Positions 1-7,465 are shown, counted from the first letter of the stretch. The stretch: DNA of 15,650 nt from Thiobacillus sp. (GCA_024710445.1 JANJUT010000283.1:1-15650), one strand, 5' to 3'. Program-made: numbers and translations. Notes: generated from the letters alone by a model not told the origin.

Positions 1-363
1 ATCGTCGCGCAGCGTCTGCTGCGGATGAATTGCCCGCAATGCGCCACGCCGGCAACGCCGTCTGACGAATTGCTGGAGCTGTCCGGCCTGACCACCGATA
101 AAACGCGCGATTTCAAATTCAGCCAGGGCAGCGGCTGCGGCCACTGCCGGGGTACCGGCTACAAGGGCCGCCGCGCCATCGCCGAAATCCTGCTGCTGAC
201 CGATGAACTGCGCGAACTGATCGTGGCCCGCGCACCCATCGGACAAATCAAGGAAGCCGCCATTCGCGGCGGCACCCACAGCTTGCGCGAGGCCGCGCTC
301 GCACTGGTGAAATCGGGCGACACCACGCTGGAGGAGATCAACCGTGTCACGCTGGTTGGCTGA
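1..363 (+). CDS. gspE: GspE-type secretion/pilus assembly ATPase, C-terminal part only
   Basis: This is the last 120 codons of a type II secretion/type IV pilus assembly ATPase; the start lies before the window and the frame is open from base 1. These cytoplasmic hexameric ATPases power pseudopilus assembly. The visible part begins IVAQRLLRMNCPQC, the stretch that follows the Walker B and His-box region in the family. It contains the tetracysteine zinc-binding module (CPQC, then CGHC about 31 residues on), followed by GTGYKGRRAIAE and the C-terminal helices usual in GspE/PilB. The catalytic Walker motifs are outside the window. Its stop overlaps the next gene by 20 bases, so it leads the operon seen here. 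GspE versus PilB/MshE cannot be decided from this fragment; the neighbours favour a T2SS-like machine. Confidence 0.93.
   Translation: MVAQRLLRMNCPQCATPATPSDELLELSGLTTDKTRDFKFSQGSGCGHCRGTGYKGRRAIAEILLLTDELRELIVARAPIGQIKEAAIRGGTHSLREAALALVKSGDTTLEEINRVTLVG
330..336 (+). promoter_or_regulatory. Strong ribosome-binding site for the GTG start at 344
   Basis: GGAGGAG lies 7 nt before GTG at 344, inside the end of the ATPase gene. It supports the non-ATG start and translational coupling of the two genes. Confidence 0.75.
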
Positions 364-1111
364 TTCCCTGCGCATTGCACTCGCGCCGGGCGAAGTGGCC
401 TTGCTGCGTCCACGCGGCACCCCCGCCAGCCGGGTGCTGACCACCGGCGAGCCTGGCGTGGCCGGCCTGCTGCCCTTGCTGGATGAAGCGCTGGCCGATC
501 CGGACTGGCACGGCCGCCGGGTCGAGGTGGTGGTGTCGCAGCACTTTGTGCGCCACGTGCTGACGCCGCCCCCCGGCAAGGCACTGTCCAGTGCAGAAGA
601 ACAGGCCCTGGTGATGGGCAGCCTGCGCGGCATTTATGGCGACGAGGCCGGGCAGTGGCAGGTAGAGGTCATGAGCCAGCCCCCGAACCATGGCCTGGTC
701 GGTGCGGCGATGGACGCTGTGTTTGTGCAGCGACTGGATGCGCTGCTGGCCCGTCACGGCTTTCGCGACATCGCGATCCACCCGCTTGCCAGCGCCGCAG
801 CCCGCCATCTACCCAACAACTACGCAGGATGGTGGGTACTGGCCGAGCCGGGCTGGCTGAGCCTGTTTGGCGGCACCCGGCGGGCCTGGCAACACCTTGC
901 CGCCCAGCCGGCCGACACGGACTGGATCGCCACCCTGCCGGAACTGATCGAGCGCGAAGCCGGCCTGGCCACCTGCACGCCGCCCGCCGCGGTGTGGATA
1001 CAGGCGGTGGGAACGGGGGCCGTTTCAGCGCCGGTTTCCAGCCACACGCGCTGGCAGGTGCTGCCGCACGACCGGGAGGCCAGCGGCGCGCTGGCCTTGC
1101 TGAGGCTTTAA
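344..1111 (+). CDS. PilM/GspL-like cytoplasmic protein of the secretion platform
   Basis: A 255-residue soluble protein with no signal peptide or membrane segment. Its position between the GspE ATPase and a PilN-like gene, its size, and its weak actin-like layout suggest the cytoplasmic PilM / GspL N-terminal role of linking the ATPase to the inner-membrane ring. Segments resembling strands of that fold are VEVVVSQHFVRHVLTPP, WWVLAEPGWLSLF and VWIQAVGTGAV. No strong catalytic motif is visible and none is expected. The GTG start at 344 is chosen because a GGAGGAG sits 7 nt upstream and no other good start exists nearby. The gene overlaps the ATPase gene by 20 bases and ends 2 bases before the next start. 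Assignment rests on context more than on diagnostic motifs. Confidence 0.68.
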   Translation: MSRWLADSLRIALAPGEVALLRPRGTPASRVLTTGEPGVAGLLPLLDEALADPDWHGRRVEVVVSQHFVRHVLTPPPGKALSSAEEQALVMGSLRGIYGDEAGQWQVEVMSQPPNHGLVGAAMDAVFVQRLDALLARHGFRDIAIHPLASAAARHLPNNYAGWWVLAEPGWLSLFGGTRRAWQHLAAQPADTDWIATLPELIEREAGLATCTPPAAVWIQAVGTGAVSAPVSSHTRWQVLPHDREASGALALLRL

Positions 1112-1113
1112 GC

Positions 1114-1659
1114 ATGGCACGGCTCGATTTCGATTTTCATGCGCGCCCCGCCCGATTCGGCAAGCTGGGAATGGGCTTGCTGCTCGCAGGCTTGGTCGCT
1201 TTGACCTGGGTGTGGATGAACTGGCAGGCAGCGCGCGCAACCGGGGCTGGCCTGGCTTTGCAGATTGCCGCCATCGAGCAGACCCGTCCCGCGTCGGCAA
1301 GCCGGCCCCGCGCACGCACCGACGACGCCGCGCTGGTCACCCAGACCCGGGTGGCGGCGCAGCTGCGGTATTCCTGGCAGCCGGCATTCGAGGCACTGGC
1401 CGCTGCCAGCAACCAAAAAATCGCACTGGTTTCACTCGACGCGGCGCAGGCCAAATCACAGCTGAAACTGGTGGCCGAAGCGCGGCAACTGGCCGATGCC
1501 GTTGCATTCATCGACGCGTTGCAGCAGCAACCCGGGGTGAAGCGTGCCGAATTGCTGCAGCATGAAGTCCAGGCCGACGATACCTATAAGCCGGTGCGCT
1601 TCAATATCCTGATTGAATTAGACGCAGCCGCATTGTCGCCAGTGGAGGACACCCCATGA
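1114..1659 (+). CDS. PilN/GspL C-terminal-like inner-membrane protein
   Basis: A 181-residue bitopic membrane protein. A short cytoplasmic N-terminus (MARLDFDFHARPARFG) is followed by one hydrophobic helix at about residues 17-35, then a periplasmic part with a ferredoxin-like look (AFEALAAASNQKIALVSLD; residues around AVAFIDALQQQPGVKRAELL). That matches PilN, or the C-terminal half of GspL. Together with the preceding gene it looks like a GspL split in two, the arrangement used in type IV pilus systems. The frame is open far upstream of 1114, but ATG 1114 is chosen because it lies 2 bases after the previous stop and gives the canonical short cytoplasmic lead before the helix; the ribosome-binding site is weak (GAGG around 1100). 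The stop overlaps the next start as ATGA. Confidence 0.8.
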   Translation: MARLDFDFHARPARFGKLGMGLLLAGLVALTWVWMNWQAARATGAGLALQIAAIEQTRPASASRPRARTDDAALVTQTRVAAQLRYSWQPAFEALAAASNQKIALVSLDAAQAKSQLKLVAEARQLADAVAFIDALQQQPGVKRAELLQHEVQADDTYKPVRFNILIELDAAALSPVEDTP

Positions 1660-2183
1660 GCGCCTGGCTGTGGCAGCTTCGGCAATGGGCACGCGTCCTT
1701 GGCGTGCCGGGCCTGATCGGGCTGGGTTTGCTGGCCACCGCGCTGCTCGTGCAACTGAGCCAGGTCGACTCGCTGCAACAGGCGGCCATTGCGCAGCAAG
1801 CCAGACTGTCGGACCTGCGTCTGGCAGCCACGGTGCGTGAAGTCGCACCAGCGGCGCCGCTCAATCCCCTGGCAAGCCTGCCGCCGACAGGCGAAGCCGC
1901 GCAACTGATTGGCGAACTGGAACAACTGGCGCGGGCGCACGAACTGGAACTGCCGCGCGGCCAATACAGCGTAACGTCGCTCAAGGGCACCGCGCTGCAG
2001 CACTGGCGGCTGGTGCTGCCCATTGAAACCGACTACCCGACCTTGCACGCCTTTTTGGCGGCGGCGCTGGAGCGCTTGCCCAACCTGGCACTGGATGAAC
2101 TGAAGCTGAAACGCGACCGCATCGAATCCGATGAATTGCAGGCCGAACTGCGCCTGAGCCTGTTTGTGGAGGCAGCGCCATGA
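1656..2183 (+). CDS. PilO/GspM-like inner-membrane protein
   Basis: A 175-residue protein with one membrane helix at about residues 15-32 (VPGLIGLGLLATALLVQL), a short likely coiled coil (SLQQAAIAQQARLSDLRLA) and a C-terminal ferredoxin-like domain (ALQHWRLVLPIETDYPTLHA... LALDELKLKRDRIESDELQ). This is the usual layout of PilO/GspM, which pairs with PilN/GspL in the periplasm. ATG at 1656 overlaps the previous stop by four bases (ATGA) and is preceded by GGAGG about 9 nt upstream. The next gene overlaps its stop the same way, so the three inner-membrane genes are translationally coupled. Sequence conservation in this family is low, so the call rests on topology and order. Confidence 0.8.
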   Translation: MSAWLWQLRQWARVLGVPGLIGLGLLATALLVQLSQVDSLQQAAIAQQARLSDLRLAATVREVAPAAPLNPLASLPPTGEAAQLIGELEQLARAHELELPRGQYSVTSLKGTALQHWRLVLPIETDYPTLHAFLAAALERLPNLALDELKLKRDRIESDELQAELRLSLFVEAAP

Positions 2184-2704
2184 ACGACTCCAGGCGGCGC
2201 GCGGTACTGTTTCTGGCACTGGCTGGCGTGGTCGGCTGGTCGGGCTGGCTGGCGATCAACGGCCCGGCCACAGACGACACGAAGATTGAACTGGCAAAGC
2301 CTGTTGCCCAGATGCGAGGCCTTCCAGCCCTCGCACCCGCCACGGCAACCGCTGCTGCACCTGCAAAAATCCAGGAAGCCGCCCCCCGATTGGCGCTCAC
2401 CCAGACCAACCTGTTCCCCGAGCAGACCTGGTATGTGCCGCCGCCCCCGCCACCGCCACTCCGTTATGTGCCCCCGCCGCCCCCGCCGCCGCCCCAGGCG
2501 CCGCCGCTGCCATTCAGCTATATGGGACGCTGGCAGGAAGCCGGGCAGACGACGTACTACCTGACGCGCGGATCGCTGCCGGTCAGCGTGCGCCCCAACC
2601 AGGTTCTGGATGGCGTGTGGCGGCTTGAACCGGTGACCGGCGGCATGCTGAATTTCACCTATATACCGCTGAACCAGACGCGCAGCCTGCGCACAGGAGA
2701 ATGA
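2180..2704 (+). CDS. PilP/GspC-like periplasmic linker with polyproline repeat
   Basis: A 174-residue protein. It has an N-terminal membrane anchor (about residues 8-27, AVLFLALAGVVGWSGWLAI), an Ala/Pro-rich spacer, a duplicated polyproline block at about residues 85-106 (two units starting YVPPPPPPP), then a compact domain of about 65 residues (PFSYMGRWQEAGQTTYYLTR, then GVWRLEPVTGGMLNFTYIPL). The FSYMGR...YYLTRG pattern resembles the homology-region domain of GspC/PilP, which contacts the N0 domain of the secretin. Its place directly before the secretin gene fits that role. The start overlaps the previous stop (ATGA) and has GGAGG upstream. The polyproline block probably acts as a stiff spacer across the periplasm (inference). 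GspC versus PilP is not resolved. Confidence 0.75.
   Translation: MNDSRRRAVLFLALAGVVGWSGWLAINGPATDDTKIELAKPVAQMRGLPALAPATATAAAPAKIQEAAPRLALTQTNLFPEQTWYVPPPPPPPLRYVPPPPPPPPQAPPLPFSYMGRWQEAGQTTYYLTRGSLPVSVRPNQVLDGVWRLEPVTGGMLNFTYIPLNQTRSLRTGE
2432..2497 (+). repeat. 33-bp tandem duplication encoding polyproline
   Basis: Two 33-bp units, 2432-2464 and 2465-2497, each begin TATGTG followed by a run of CCN proline codons. They encode YV plus seven or eight prolines. The repeat lies inside the PilP/GspC-like gene and keeps frame. Confidence 0.8.
2695..2700 (+). promoter_or_regulatory. Ribosome-binding site deciding the TTG start of the secretin
   Basis: AGGAGA ends 5 nt before TTG 2706. No ATG in the frame gives an equally complete lipoprotein signal, so the TTG start is supported. 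Confidence 0.7.
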
Positions 2705-2705
2705 G

Positions 2706-4640
2706 TTGAAACTCACCCACACTATTGGCCTGACCGCCCTGTTGCTTGCGATGACTTTGGCTGGCTGCGCCAGCAAGGGCTTGACCGAAGGCCGGGAATT
2801 GATCGCTTCCGGGCAGGCTGAAGCCGGCATTGCCCGCCTGCGCGCCGGCCTGACCGAAGAACCCGGCAACATCGATCTCAAGATGACCTACCACACCCAG
2901 CGCGAGCGCCTCAGCAACGACCTGCTGGCGCAGGCGCAACAGGATGTGGATGCCGGACGCTTTGATGTCGCCCAGAGCGCGCTGGAAAAAGTGCTCAGCA
3001 TGCACCCGGAAAACCCGCGTGCCAGAACCATGCTCGATAGTCTGGCCACGCTGCGCCAGCTCCAGCAGAACCTGCAGGCTGCCAGCCAGGCGCTGACCAA
3101 AGGCCATCCTGAAGAAGCCGAGCAGGCGGCGCGTTTGATACTGGCACAATCCCCCGGCCACATCGGCGCGCAGGCCTTGCTGCAACAAATCCAGGCTGAT
3201 CGCGCCTCCGATGAACTCGGTTCACGCGAACTGGCTGCGATGTACCGCAAACGCATCACGCTGGAATTCCGGGATGCACCGCTGCGCAATGTGTTCGACA
3301 TGATCGCGCGGCAGTCGGGCATCAATTTTGTGTTCGACAAGGATGTCCGGCTGGATGCGAAAGCCACGCTGTTCGCGCGCAATTCGCCGATATCCGAATC
3401 GATCGACATGCTGCTGGCAACGGGACAGTTCGACAAGAAAGTCGTCAACGCCAACACCCTGCTGATTTATCCCGACCTGCCGCAAAAGAAACGGGTCTAT
3501 CAGGAACTGATGGTGAAAGGCTTTTACCTGGGCAATGCCGACGCCAAGGCCACCATGGCCATGCTGCGCATGCTGGTCAAGACCAAGGATGTCTATGTCG
3601 ACGAACGGCTGAACCTGCTGGTGATGCGCGATACGCCCGAGGCCATTCGCCTGGCCGAAAAAATCATCGCCGTGCAGGACCTGGCCGAGCCGGAAGTGAT
3701 GCTCGATGTCGAGATTCTCGAAATCAAGCGTGGGCGATTCATGGATCTGGGGGTGCAGTACCCGAGCCAGTTTTCGCTGCTGAACACCATAACCACCGAA
3801 ACCGCAACCTCGTCGACCGTAGGCGCTCCGGTTGTCACCACCAGCACCTCGCTTTCGCCCTTGCCTCTCACGCTGGAAAGCCTGCGCCATATCACACGCG
3901 GCAGCATTGCCATCAACAACCCCCAGGTGAATCTGAAAAAAGAAGACAGCGATGTCAACATCCTGGCCAATCCGCGCATCCGGGTGAAAAACCGCGAAAA
4001 AGCCAAGGTCCATATCGGCGACAAGGTCCCGGTCATCACCTCGAACACCACCGCTACCGGCGTGGTGTCGGAGTCGGTATCGTATCTCGACGTGGGTCTG
4101 AAACTGGATGTCGAGCCCAGCGTGATGATGCGCGACGATGTCCAGATCAAGGTCGGTCTGGAAGTCTCCAACATCGTGCGCGAAATACGCAGCAGCAACG
4201 GCACCCTCACCTATCAGATCGGCACCCGCAACGCAGGTACCACGCTGCGGCTCAAGGATGGCGAGACCCAGGTGCTGGCCGGCCTGATTTCGGACGAGGA
4301 CCGCAAATCGGCCAGCCGCATTCCAGGACTGGGCGATATCCCGCTGCTGGGACGCCTGTTTTCCGATCACCGCGACGAACGCAACAAGACCGAGATCGTG
4401 CTGCTGATCACCCCGCGCGTATTGCGCAGCGACGCCACGCGTCAGCCTGCCATGACCGAATTCCGTGGCGGGACTGAAAACGCGATTGGCGGTGGGCTAA
4501 GCTCGCCCTACACCCCGGCGCCGGAACAAGACATTTCGGCACCGCCCTTGCCTCAGGCTGCCCCGGCCGGGCCAGCGGAGGAGCCGGCTGCGCCACCAGC
4601 CGTCCCGGCCGTCCCCGCTCCGCCGGAACCAACCGAATAA
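2706..4640 (+). CDS. gspD: Outer-membrane secretin (GspD/MshL/PilQ family), lipoprotein
   Basis: A 644-residue secretin forming the outer-membrane gate. Visible parts: a lipoprotein signal peptide with lipobox LAGC (Cys21); a TPR-like helical region at about 25-165; an N0/STN-like domain from ITLEFRDAPLRNVFDMIARQ; an N1-like domain around YLGNADAKATMAMLRMLV; and the secretin core with VEILEIKRGRFMDLGVQ, VPVITSNTTATGVVSE, VGLKLDVEPSVM and the signature GLISDEDRKSASRIPGLGDI...LLGRLFS...TEIVLLITPRVLR. A Pro/Ala-rich tail of about 45 residues follows. The N-terminal TPR-like region and the short N-domain set resemble MshL/PilQ-type or Tad-like variants more than classic GspD with N0-N3. Start TTG 2706 is set by AGGAGA 5 nt upstream and one base of spacing from the previous stop. 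The gene symbol is by role only. Confidence 0.93.
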   Translation: MKLTHTIGLTALLLAMTLAGCASKGLTEGRELIASGQAEAGIARLRAGLTEEPGNIDLKMTYHTQRERLSNDLLAQAQQDVDAGRFDVAQSALEKVLSMHPENPRARTMLDSLATLRQLQQNLQAASQALTKGHPEEAEQAARLILAQSPGHIGAQALLQQIQADRASDELGSRELAAMYRKRITLEFRDAPLRNVFDMIARQSGINFVFDKDVRLDAKATLFARNSPISESIDMLLATGQFDKKVVNANTLLIYPDLPQKKRVYQELMVKGFYLGNADAKATMAMLRMLVKTKDVYVDERLNLLVMRDTPEAIRLAEKIIAVQDLAEPEVMLDVEILEIKRGRFMDLGVQYPSQFSLLNTITTETATSSTVGAPVVTTSTSLSPLPLTLESLRHITRGSIAINNPQVNLKKEDSDVNILANPRIRVKNREKAKVHIGDKVPVITSNTTATGVVSESVSYLDVGLKLDVEPSVMMRDDVQIKVGLEVSNIVREIRSSNGTLTYQIGTRNAGTTLRLKDGETQVLAGLISDEDRKSASRIPGLGDIPLLGRLFSDHRDERNKTEIVLLITPRVLRSDATRQPAMTEFRGGTENAIGGGLSSPYTPAPEQDISAPPLPQAAPAGPAEEPAAPPAVPAVPAPPEPTE

Positions 4641-4645
4641 TCGCC

Positions 4646-5122
4646 ATGTCGCTGCAGCGTCGCGGATTCAGCCTGATTGAATTGATGGTCACGATGGCCA
4701 TCCTCGCGCTGCTCGCCAGCGTGGCCGTACCGTTTGCGCAACTGACCCAGCAGCGTTACAAGGAAACCGAGCTTCGCGATGCGCTGCGCAAGATTCGCAG
4801 CGCACTCGATGCCTATCGCCAAAGCGTCAAGGAAGGCCGTGTGGATTCGCCCGCCGACAGCAGCGGCTATCCGCCCAGCCTCGATGTCCTGTGGCAAGGC
4901 GTGGCCGACAAGACCAAGCCGGACGCAAGCAGGATTTATTTCCTGCGCCGCCTGCCGCGCGACCCGCTCTACCCCGACTCGGCGGCCGATCCCGCTTCAA
5001 CCTGGGGACTGCGCAGCTATGCCAGTCCGCCCGATGCCCCGTCAGCGGGGCGTGATGTTTACGACGTGTATTCGCTCTCCCCCGCCACCGGACTGAATGG
5101 CATTGCGTATCGTGAATGGTGA
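4646..5122 (+). CDS. Type II secretion pseudopilin (GspG-like)
   Basis: A 158-residue pseudopilin with a class III leader MSLQRRG, cut before FSLIELMVTMAILALLASVA. Glu at mature position 5 is present, as required for N-methylation and assembly. The hydrophobic helix is followed by a GspG-like stalk (LRDALRKIRSALDAYRQSV), a loop with YPPSLDVLWQG, then LRRLPRDPLYPD, which recalls the LPxDPW motif of GspG. The C-terminus (DVYDVYSLSPATGLNGI) is characteristic of pseudopilins in these hybrid clusters. The start is 5 bases after the secretin stop; the ribosome-binding site is weak, suggesting coupling. It is likely cleaved by a prepilin peptidase encoded outside the window. Confidence 0.9.
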   Translation: MSLQRRGFSLIELMVTMAILALLASVAVPFAQLTQQRYKETELRDALRKIRSALDAYRQSVKEGRVDSPADSSGYPPSLDVLWQGVADKTKPDASRIYFLRRLPRDPLYPDSAADPASTWGLRSYASPPDAPSAGRDVYDVYSLSPATGLNGIAYREW

Positions 5123-5132
5123 CCCCATCTTG

Positions 5133-5510
5133 ATGAACCGGATCCGGCGCGGCTTCACGCTGGTCGAACTCATGGTGGTCATGGCCATCATCGCGCTGCT
5201 GCTGGCGCTGGCGCTGCCGCGCTATTTCAACCATCTGGAAACCTCGCGCGAAACCATCCTCAGGCAGGATCTCGCCGTGATGCGCGACGCCATCGACAAA
5301 TACCATGGCGACCGCGACCGCTACCCTGACAGCCTCGGCGAACTGGTTGATGCGCGCTATTTACGCAGCCTGCCGGTTGACCCCATTACCGACCGGGCAG
5401 ATAGCTGGGTGGCGGTAGCGCCCCCCGGTGGCGAGGCCGGCAACGTATACGACATCAGGAGCGGCGCGCCAGGAACGGCGCGCGACGGCAGCGCCTATGC
5501 CGACTGGTAA
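5133..5510 (+). CDS. Type II secretion pseudopilin (GspG-like, second copy)
   Basis: A 125-residue pseudopilin. ATG 5133 gives the leader MNRIRRG before FTLVELMVVMAIIALLLALA, with Glu5 present. An in-frame ATG at 5097 would add 12 residues and overlap the preceding gene, but the shorter leader is the normal form and is preferred. The mature protein has the pilin helix, RQDLAVMRDAIDKYHGDR, LVDARYLRSLPVDPITD (the GspG-type LPxDP motif) and a C-terminus DGSAYADW. It probably arose by duplication of a GspG-type gene with its neighbour. Ten bases separate it from the gene before, and it overlaps the next by 14 bases. Confidence 0.88.
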   Translation: MNRIRRGFTLVELMVVMAIIALLLALALPRYFNHLETSRETILRQDLAVMRDAIDKYHGDRDRYPDSLGELVDARYLRSLPVDPITDRADSWVAVAPPGGEAGNVYDIRSGAPGTARDGSAYADW

Positions 5511-5997
5511 ATCTGTCCAGTCTGGTTTCACCTATCTGTTCGTGCTGATGCTGATCGCGCTCATCGGCATGGGGCTGGCGGCGGCGGGAAGCCTCTGGCG
5601 CACCGATGCGCAGCGCGCGCGCGAAGTCGAATTGCTGTTCATTGGCAGCCAGTACCGCCAGGCCATCCGCAGCTATTATGAATTCGACCGTGCGCAACCA
5701 CGCTTGCCACAGGGTATCGACGACCTGCTGGAAGACCATCGCCGCCCGGAAATCGTGCGTCACCTGCGCCGTGCCTATCGCGATCCATTCACCGGCAGCG
5801 AGTTTGTGCTCATACGCGATCCCGACACCGAGGGCATCCTGGGCGTTGCCAGCCAGTCGACAGCTGTCCCCTTCAAAACGGCAGGATTCCCACCGGAATA
5901 TGAGGGATTTTCCGGTACCGCCAGTTATGCCGAATGGCGCTTTGTTTTTACGCCTCCCCTCAGCCAGCCGGTTCAGCCACGGCCACCCAAACCCTGA
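5497..5997 (+). CDS. Divergent pseudopilin lacking Glu5
   Basis: A 166-residue protein with leader MPTGKSVQSG followed by FTYLFVLMLIALIGMGLAAA, so the prepilin cleavage site and helix are present but position 5 of the mature protein is Phe, not Glu. After the helix comes RTDAQRAREVELLFIGSQYRQAIRSYYEF, with a stretch typical of a pseudopilin subfamily in betaproteobacterial secretion clusters, then LPQGIDDLLEDHRRP, RRAYRDPFTGSEFVLI and a Gly-rich end. Lack of Glu5 is the hallmark of the tip pseudopilin GspK in T2SS, so a tip or initiating role is possible (inference). The start at 5497 overlaps the previous stop by 14 bases; an earlier in-frame ATG at 5428 would give an implausibly long leader. 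It is the last gene before the hairpin at 6012. Confidence 0.82.
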   Translation: MPTGKSVQSGFTYLFVLMLIALIGMGLAAAGSLWRTDAQRAREVELLFIGSQYRQAIRSYYEFDRAQPRLPQGIDDLLEDHRRPEIVRHLRRAYRDPFTGSEFVLIRDPDTEGILGVASQSTAVPFKTAGFPPEYEGFSGTASYAEWRFVFTPPLSQPVQPRPPKP

Positions 5998-6011
5998 CTG
6001 GCAGCAAAACA

Positions 6012-6041
6012 AAAAGCCCCTGCCAGATGACAGGGGCTTTT
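6012..6041 (+). terminator. Bidirectional rho-independent terminator
   Basis: A perfect 11-bp inverted repeat (AAAAGCCCCTG, loop of 8, CAGGGGCTTTT) lies 14 bases after the last pseudopilin stop. It is A-rich on one side and T-rich on the other, so it can end the secretion operon and also the facing PhoX-like gene whose stop is at 6074. Confidence 0.88.
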
Positions 6042-6073
6042 CCGTGAGGGGCTGAAGCACCCCTCTCGTTTGG

Positions 6074-7453
6074 TCAGTCCTTGTGATGCCCGTGATGCGT
6101 GTGATGACCTTTGCTCTGCCGGGTGATGGCCATGGTCTTGTCGTTGCCGGTGCCGGAATGCTGCACGTTGACGAACAGGGTGTCCGGATCCTTGCCGAAA
6201 TAAATCCCGCTACCCTCGGCCGGCTTGTCCTTCAGCGAGGCGAACAGATGCACGCCGTCCTTGTAGCCGTCGCCGTTGGCGTCTTCCGAACGCGGGTCAT
6301 ACACCCAGATGTCGCTGTAGTCGTTGTCTTCCACCATCCACAGCTTGCCATCAGGGCCGTTGGCCAGGTTGTCAACCTTGGCGAAGCCAGTGGTGGCAGT
6401 TGCATGGTTCTCGTACGGCGTGTTCTTGCCGGACGCGACGACATAGCTGGCGGAAGTCTTTTCACCCAGTTCCACGGCCAGCACGGCGCCGACGTTGTAA
6501 CCGGCAGCGTTCTTGCCGCTGGTGTTGGCGGGGTTGTCGACGTCTTCGCAGGTCAGCGCCACATACAGGGTGCTGTCGATGCGCTCGATGTCTTCGGGAC
6601 GGCAGTACTCGGTGGCGCCAACCGCAGTCGCGGCAGCATGCGCCTTGATCTGGGCCTGGGTCATGTCGAGCGCAACCCATTCGGCAGCGCCGGTCTTGCC
6701 GCCGTTGATCACCTTCAGGGCATACAACTGGCCGCTGGAAAGATCACCGTAGGTGGTCGGCACGAATTTGTAGATCGAACCCTTGCGGTCTTCGTCGATA
6801 ACGTAGACGTTGCCTTCGGCATCGATTTCGAGACCTTCGTGGGCCAGTGCGCCGAGCATGGGACGCACGGTCACGCTCTCGGCGGACATGGGGTCATGCT
6901 TGTCGAGCTTGAGCTCGTACACCAGGCCAGCCTGGGCTTGGGGTGCATCGGGATCGGGGCGCGCAGCGGTGCCGGCTTCCTCGGCGAACAGCACGGTCTG
7001 CCACGGCGTCCAGACGATGCCGTCGAGTGCTTCCCAGTCGGCACGGCCAACGACTTCTTTGGCGATACCGGTCTTCAGGTCCACCACGGACACGGCGCCA
7101 CCACTGCCGCCGTCGTTACGCAATGAATTTCCGTCGTTGCCGATAGCGCCACCGCGCACTTCATGGGTACGGTACAGGTAACGGCCGGCGTGCTTGCCGG
7201 TCTCGTTGACGGTGTTCATGTCCTGCCAGTCGTTGGCGACATAGATATCCAGGTTGGACTCGTCGGAGACGATGGACTGAACATAGCCCCGGGGAATCAC
7301 GTAAGGGGTGGTGGCGATGTCGGCATCATTCTCCATGCCGTACGCTGAGCTGGCGATGGGATTGAACGACATGGGGCCGTTTACGACAGAGTCTGCCTGG
7401 GCATGGGCCGCGAAAACCGCGACCAGGGACAGGGCCAGTGTGGAAATCTTCAT
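6074..7453 (-). CDS. Exported PhoX-like (DUF839) protein with His-rich tail
   Basis: A 459-residue secreted protein of the DUF839/PhoX beta-propeller family, whose characterised members are Ca/Fe-dependent alkaline phosphatases. A Sec-type signal peptide MKISTLALSLVAVFAAHAQA is followed by propeller-like repeats: WEALDGIVWTPWQTVLFAEE, HEGLEIDAEGNVYVIDED, TEYCRPEDIERIDSTLYVAL and LANGPDGKLWMVEDNDYSD. The CRPEDIE segment matches the metal-ligand region expected in PhoX. The protein is shorter than classic PhoX and has no twin-arginine signal. The C-terminus (KGHHTHHGHHKD) is an extra His-rich, likely metal-binding tail. ATG 7453 is chosen over an upstream TTG (7486) because AGGAGA (7460-7465) sits 6 nt before it. 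Phosphatase activity is inferred from family only; a different hydrolase or lactonase-like role is possible. Confidence 0.82.
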   Translation of the reverse strand: MKISTLALSLVAVFAAHAQADSVVNGPMSFNPIASSAYGMENDADIATTPYVIPRGYVQSIVSDESNLDIYVANDWQDMNTVNETGKHAGRYLYRTHEVRGGAIGNDGNSLRNDGGSGGAVSVVDLKTGIAKEVVGRADWEALDGIVWTPWQTVLFAEEAGTAARPDPDAPQAQAGLVYELKLDKHDPMSAESVTVRPMLGALAHEGLEIDAEGNVYVIDEDRKGSIYKFVPTTYGDLSSGQLYALKVINGGKTGAAEWVALDMTQAQIKAHAAATAVGATEYCRPEDIERIDSTLYVALTCEDVDNPANTSGKNAAGYNVGAVLAVELGEKTSASYVVASGKNTPYENHATATTGFAKVDNLANGPDGKLWMVEDNDYSDIWVYDPRSEDANGDGYKDGVHLFASLKDKPAEGSGIYFGKDPDTLFVNVQHSGTGNDKTMAITRQSKGHHTHHGHHKD

Positions 7454-7459
7454 TAAAAC

Positions 7460-7465
7460 TCTCCT
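7460..7465 (-). promoter_or_regulatory. Ribosome-binding site deciding the PhoX-like start
   Basis: AGGAGA on the - strand, 6 nt from ATG 7453. If the upstream TTG at 7486 were used, these bases would be translated as Arg-Arg and falsely mimic a Tat motif. Confidence 0.8.

Noticed and set aside
655..1113. N-terminal extension of the PilN-like frame upstream of 1114
   Set aside because: It overlaps the PilM-like gene in another frame, has no membrane or domain logic, and ATG 1114 gives the normal PilN layout.
3222..4370. 382-codon open frame antisense to the secretin
   Set aside because: It is a codon-bias shadow in GC-rich DNA; the sense frame has unmistakable secretin motifs and the antisense product resembles nothing.
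6083..7126. 347-codon open frame antisense to the PhoX-like gene
   Set aside because: It is a shadow of the real gene, which has a signal peptide, ribosome-binding site and DUF839 segments.
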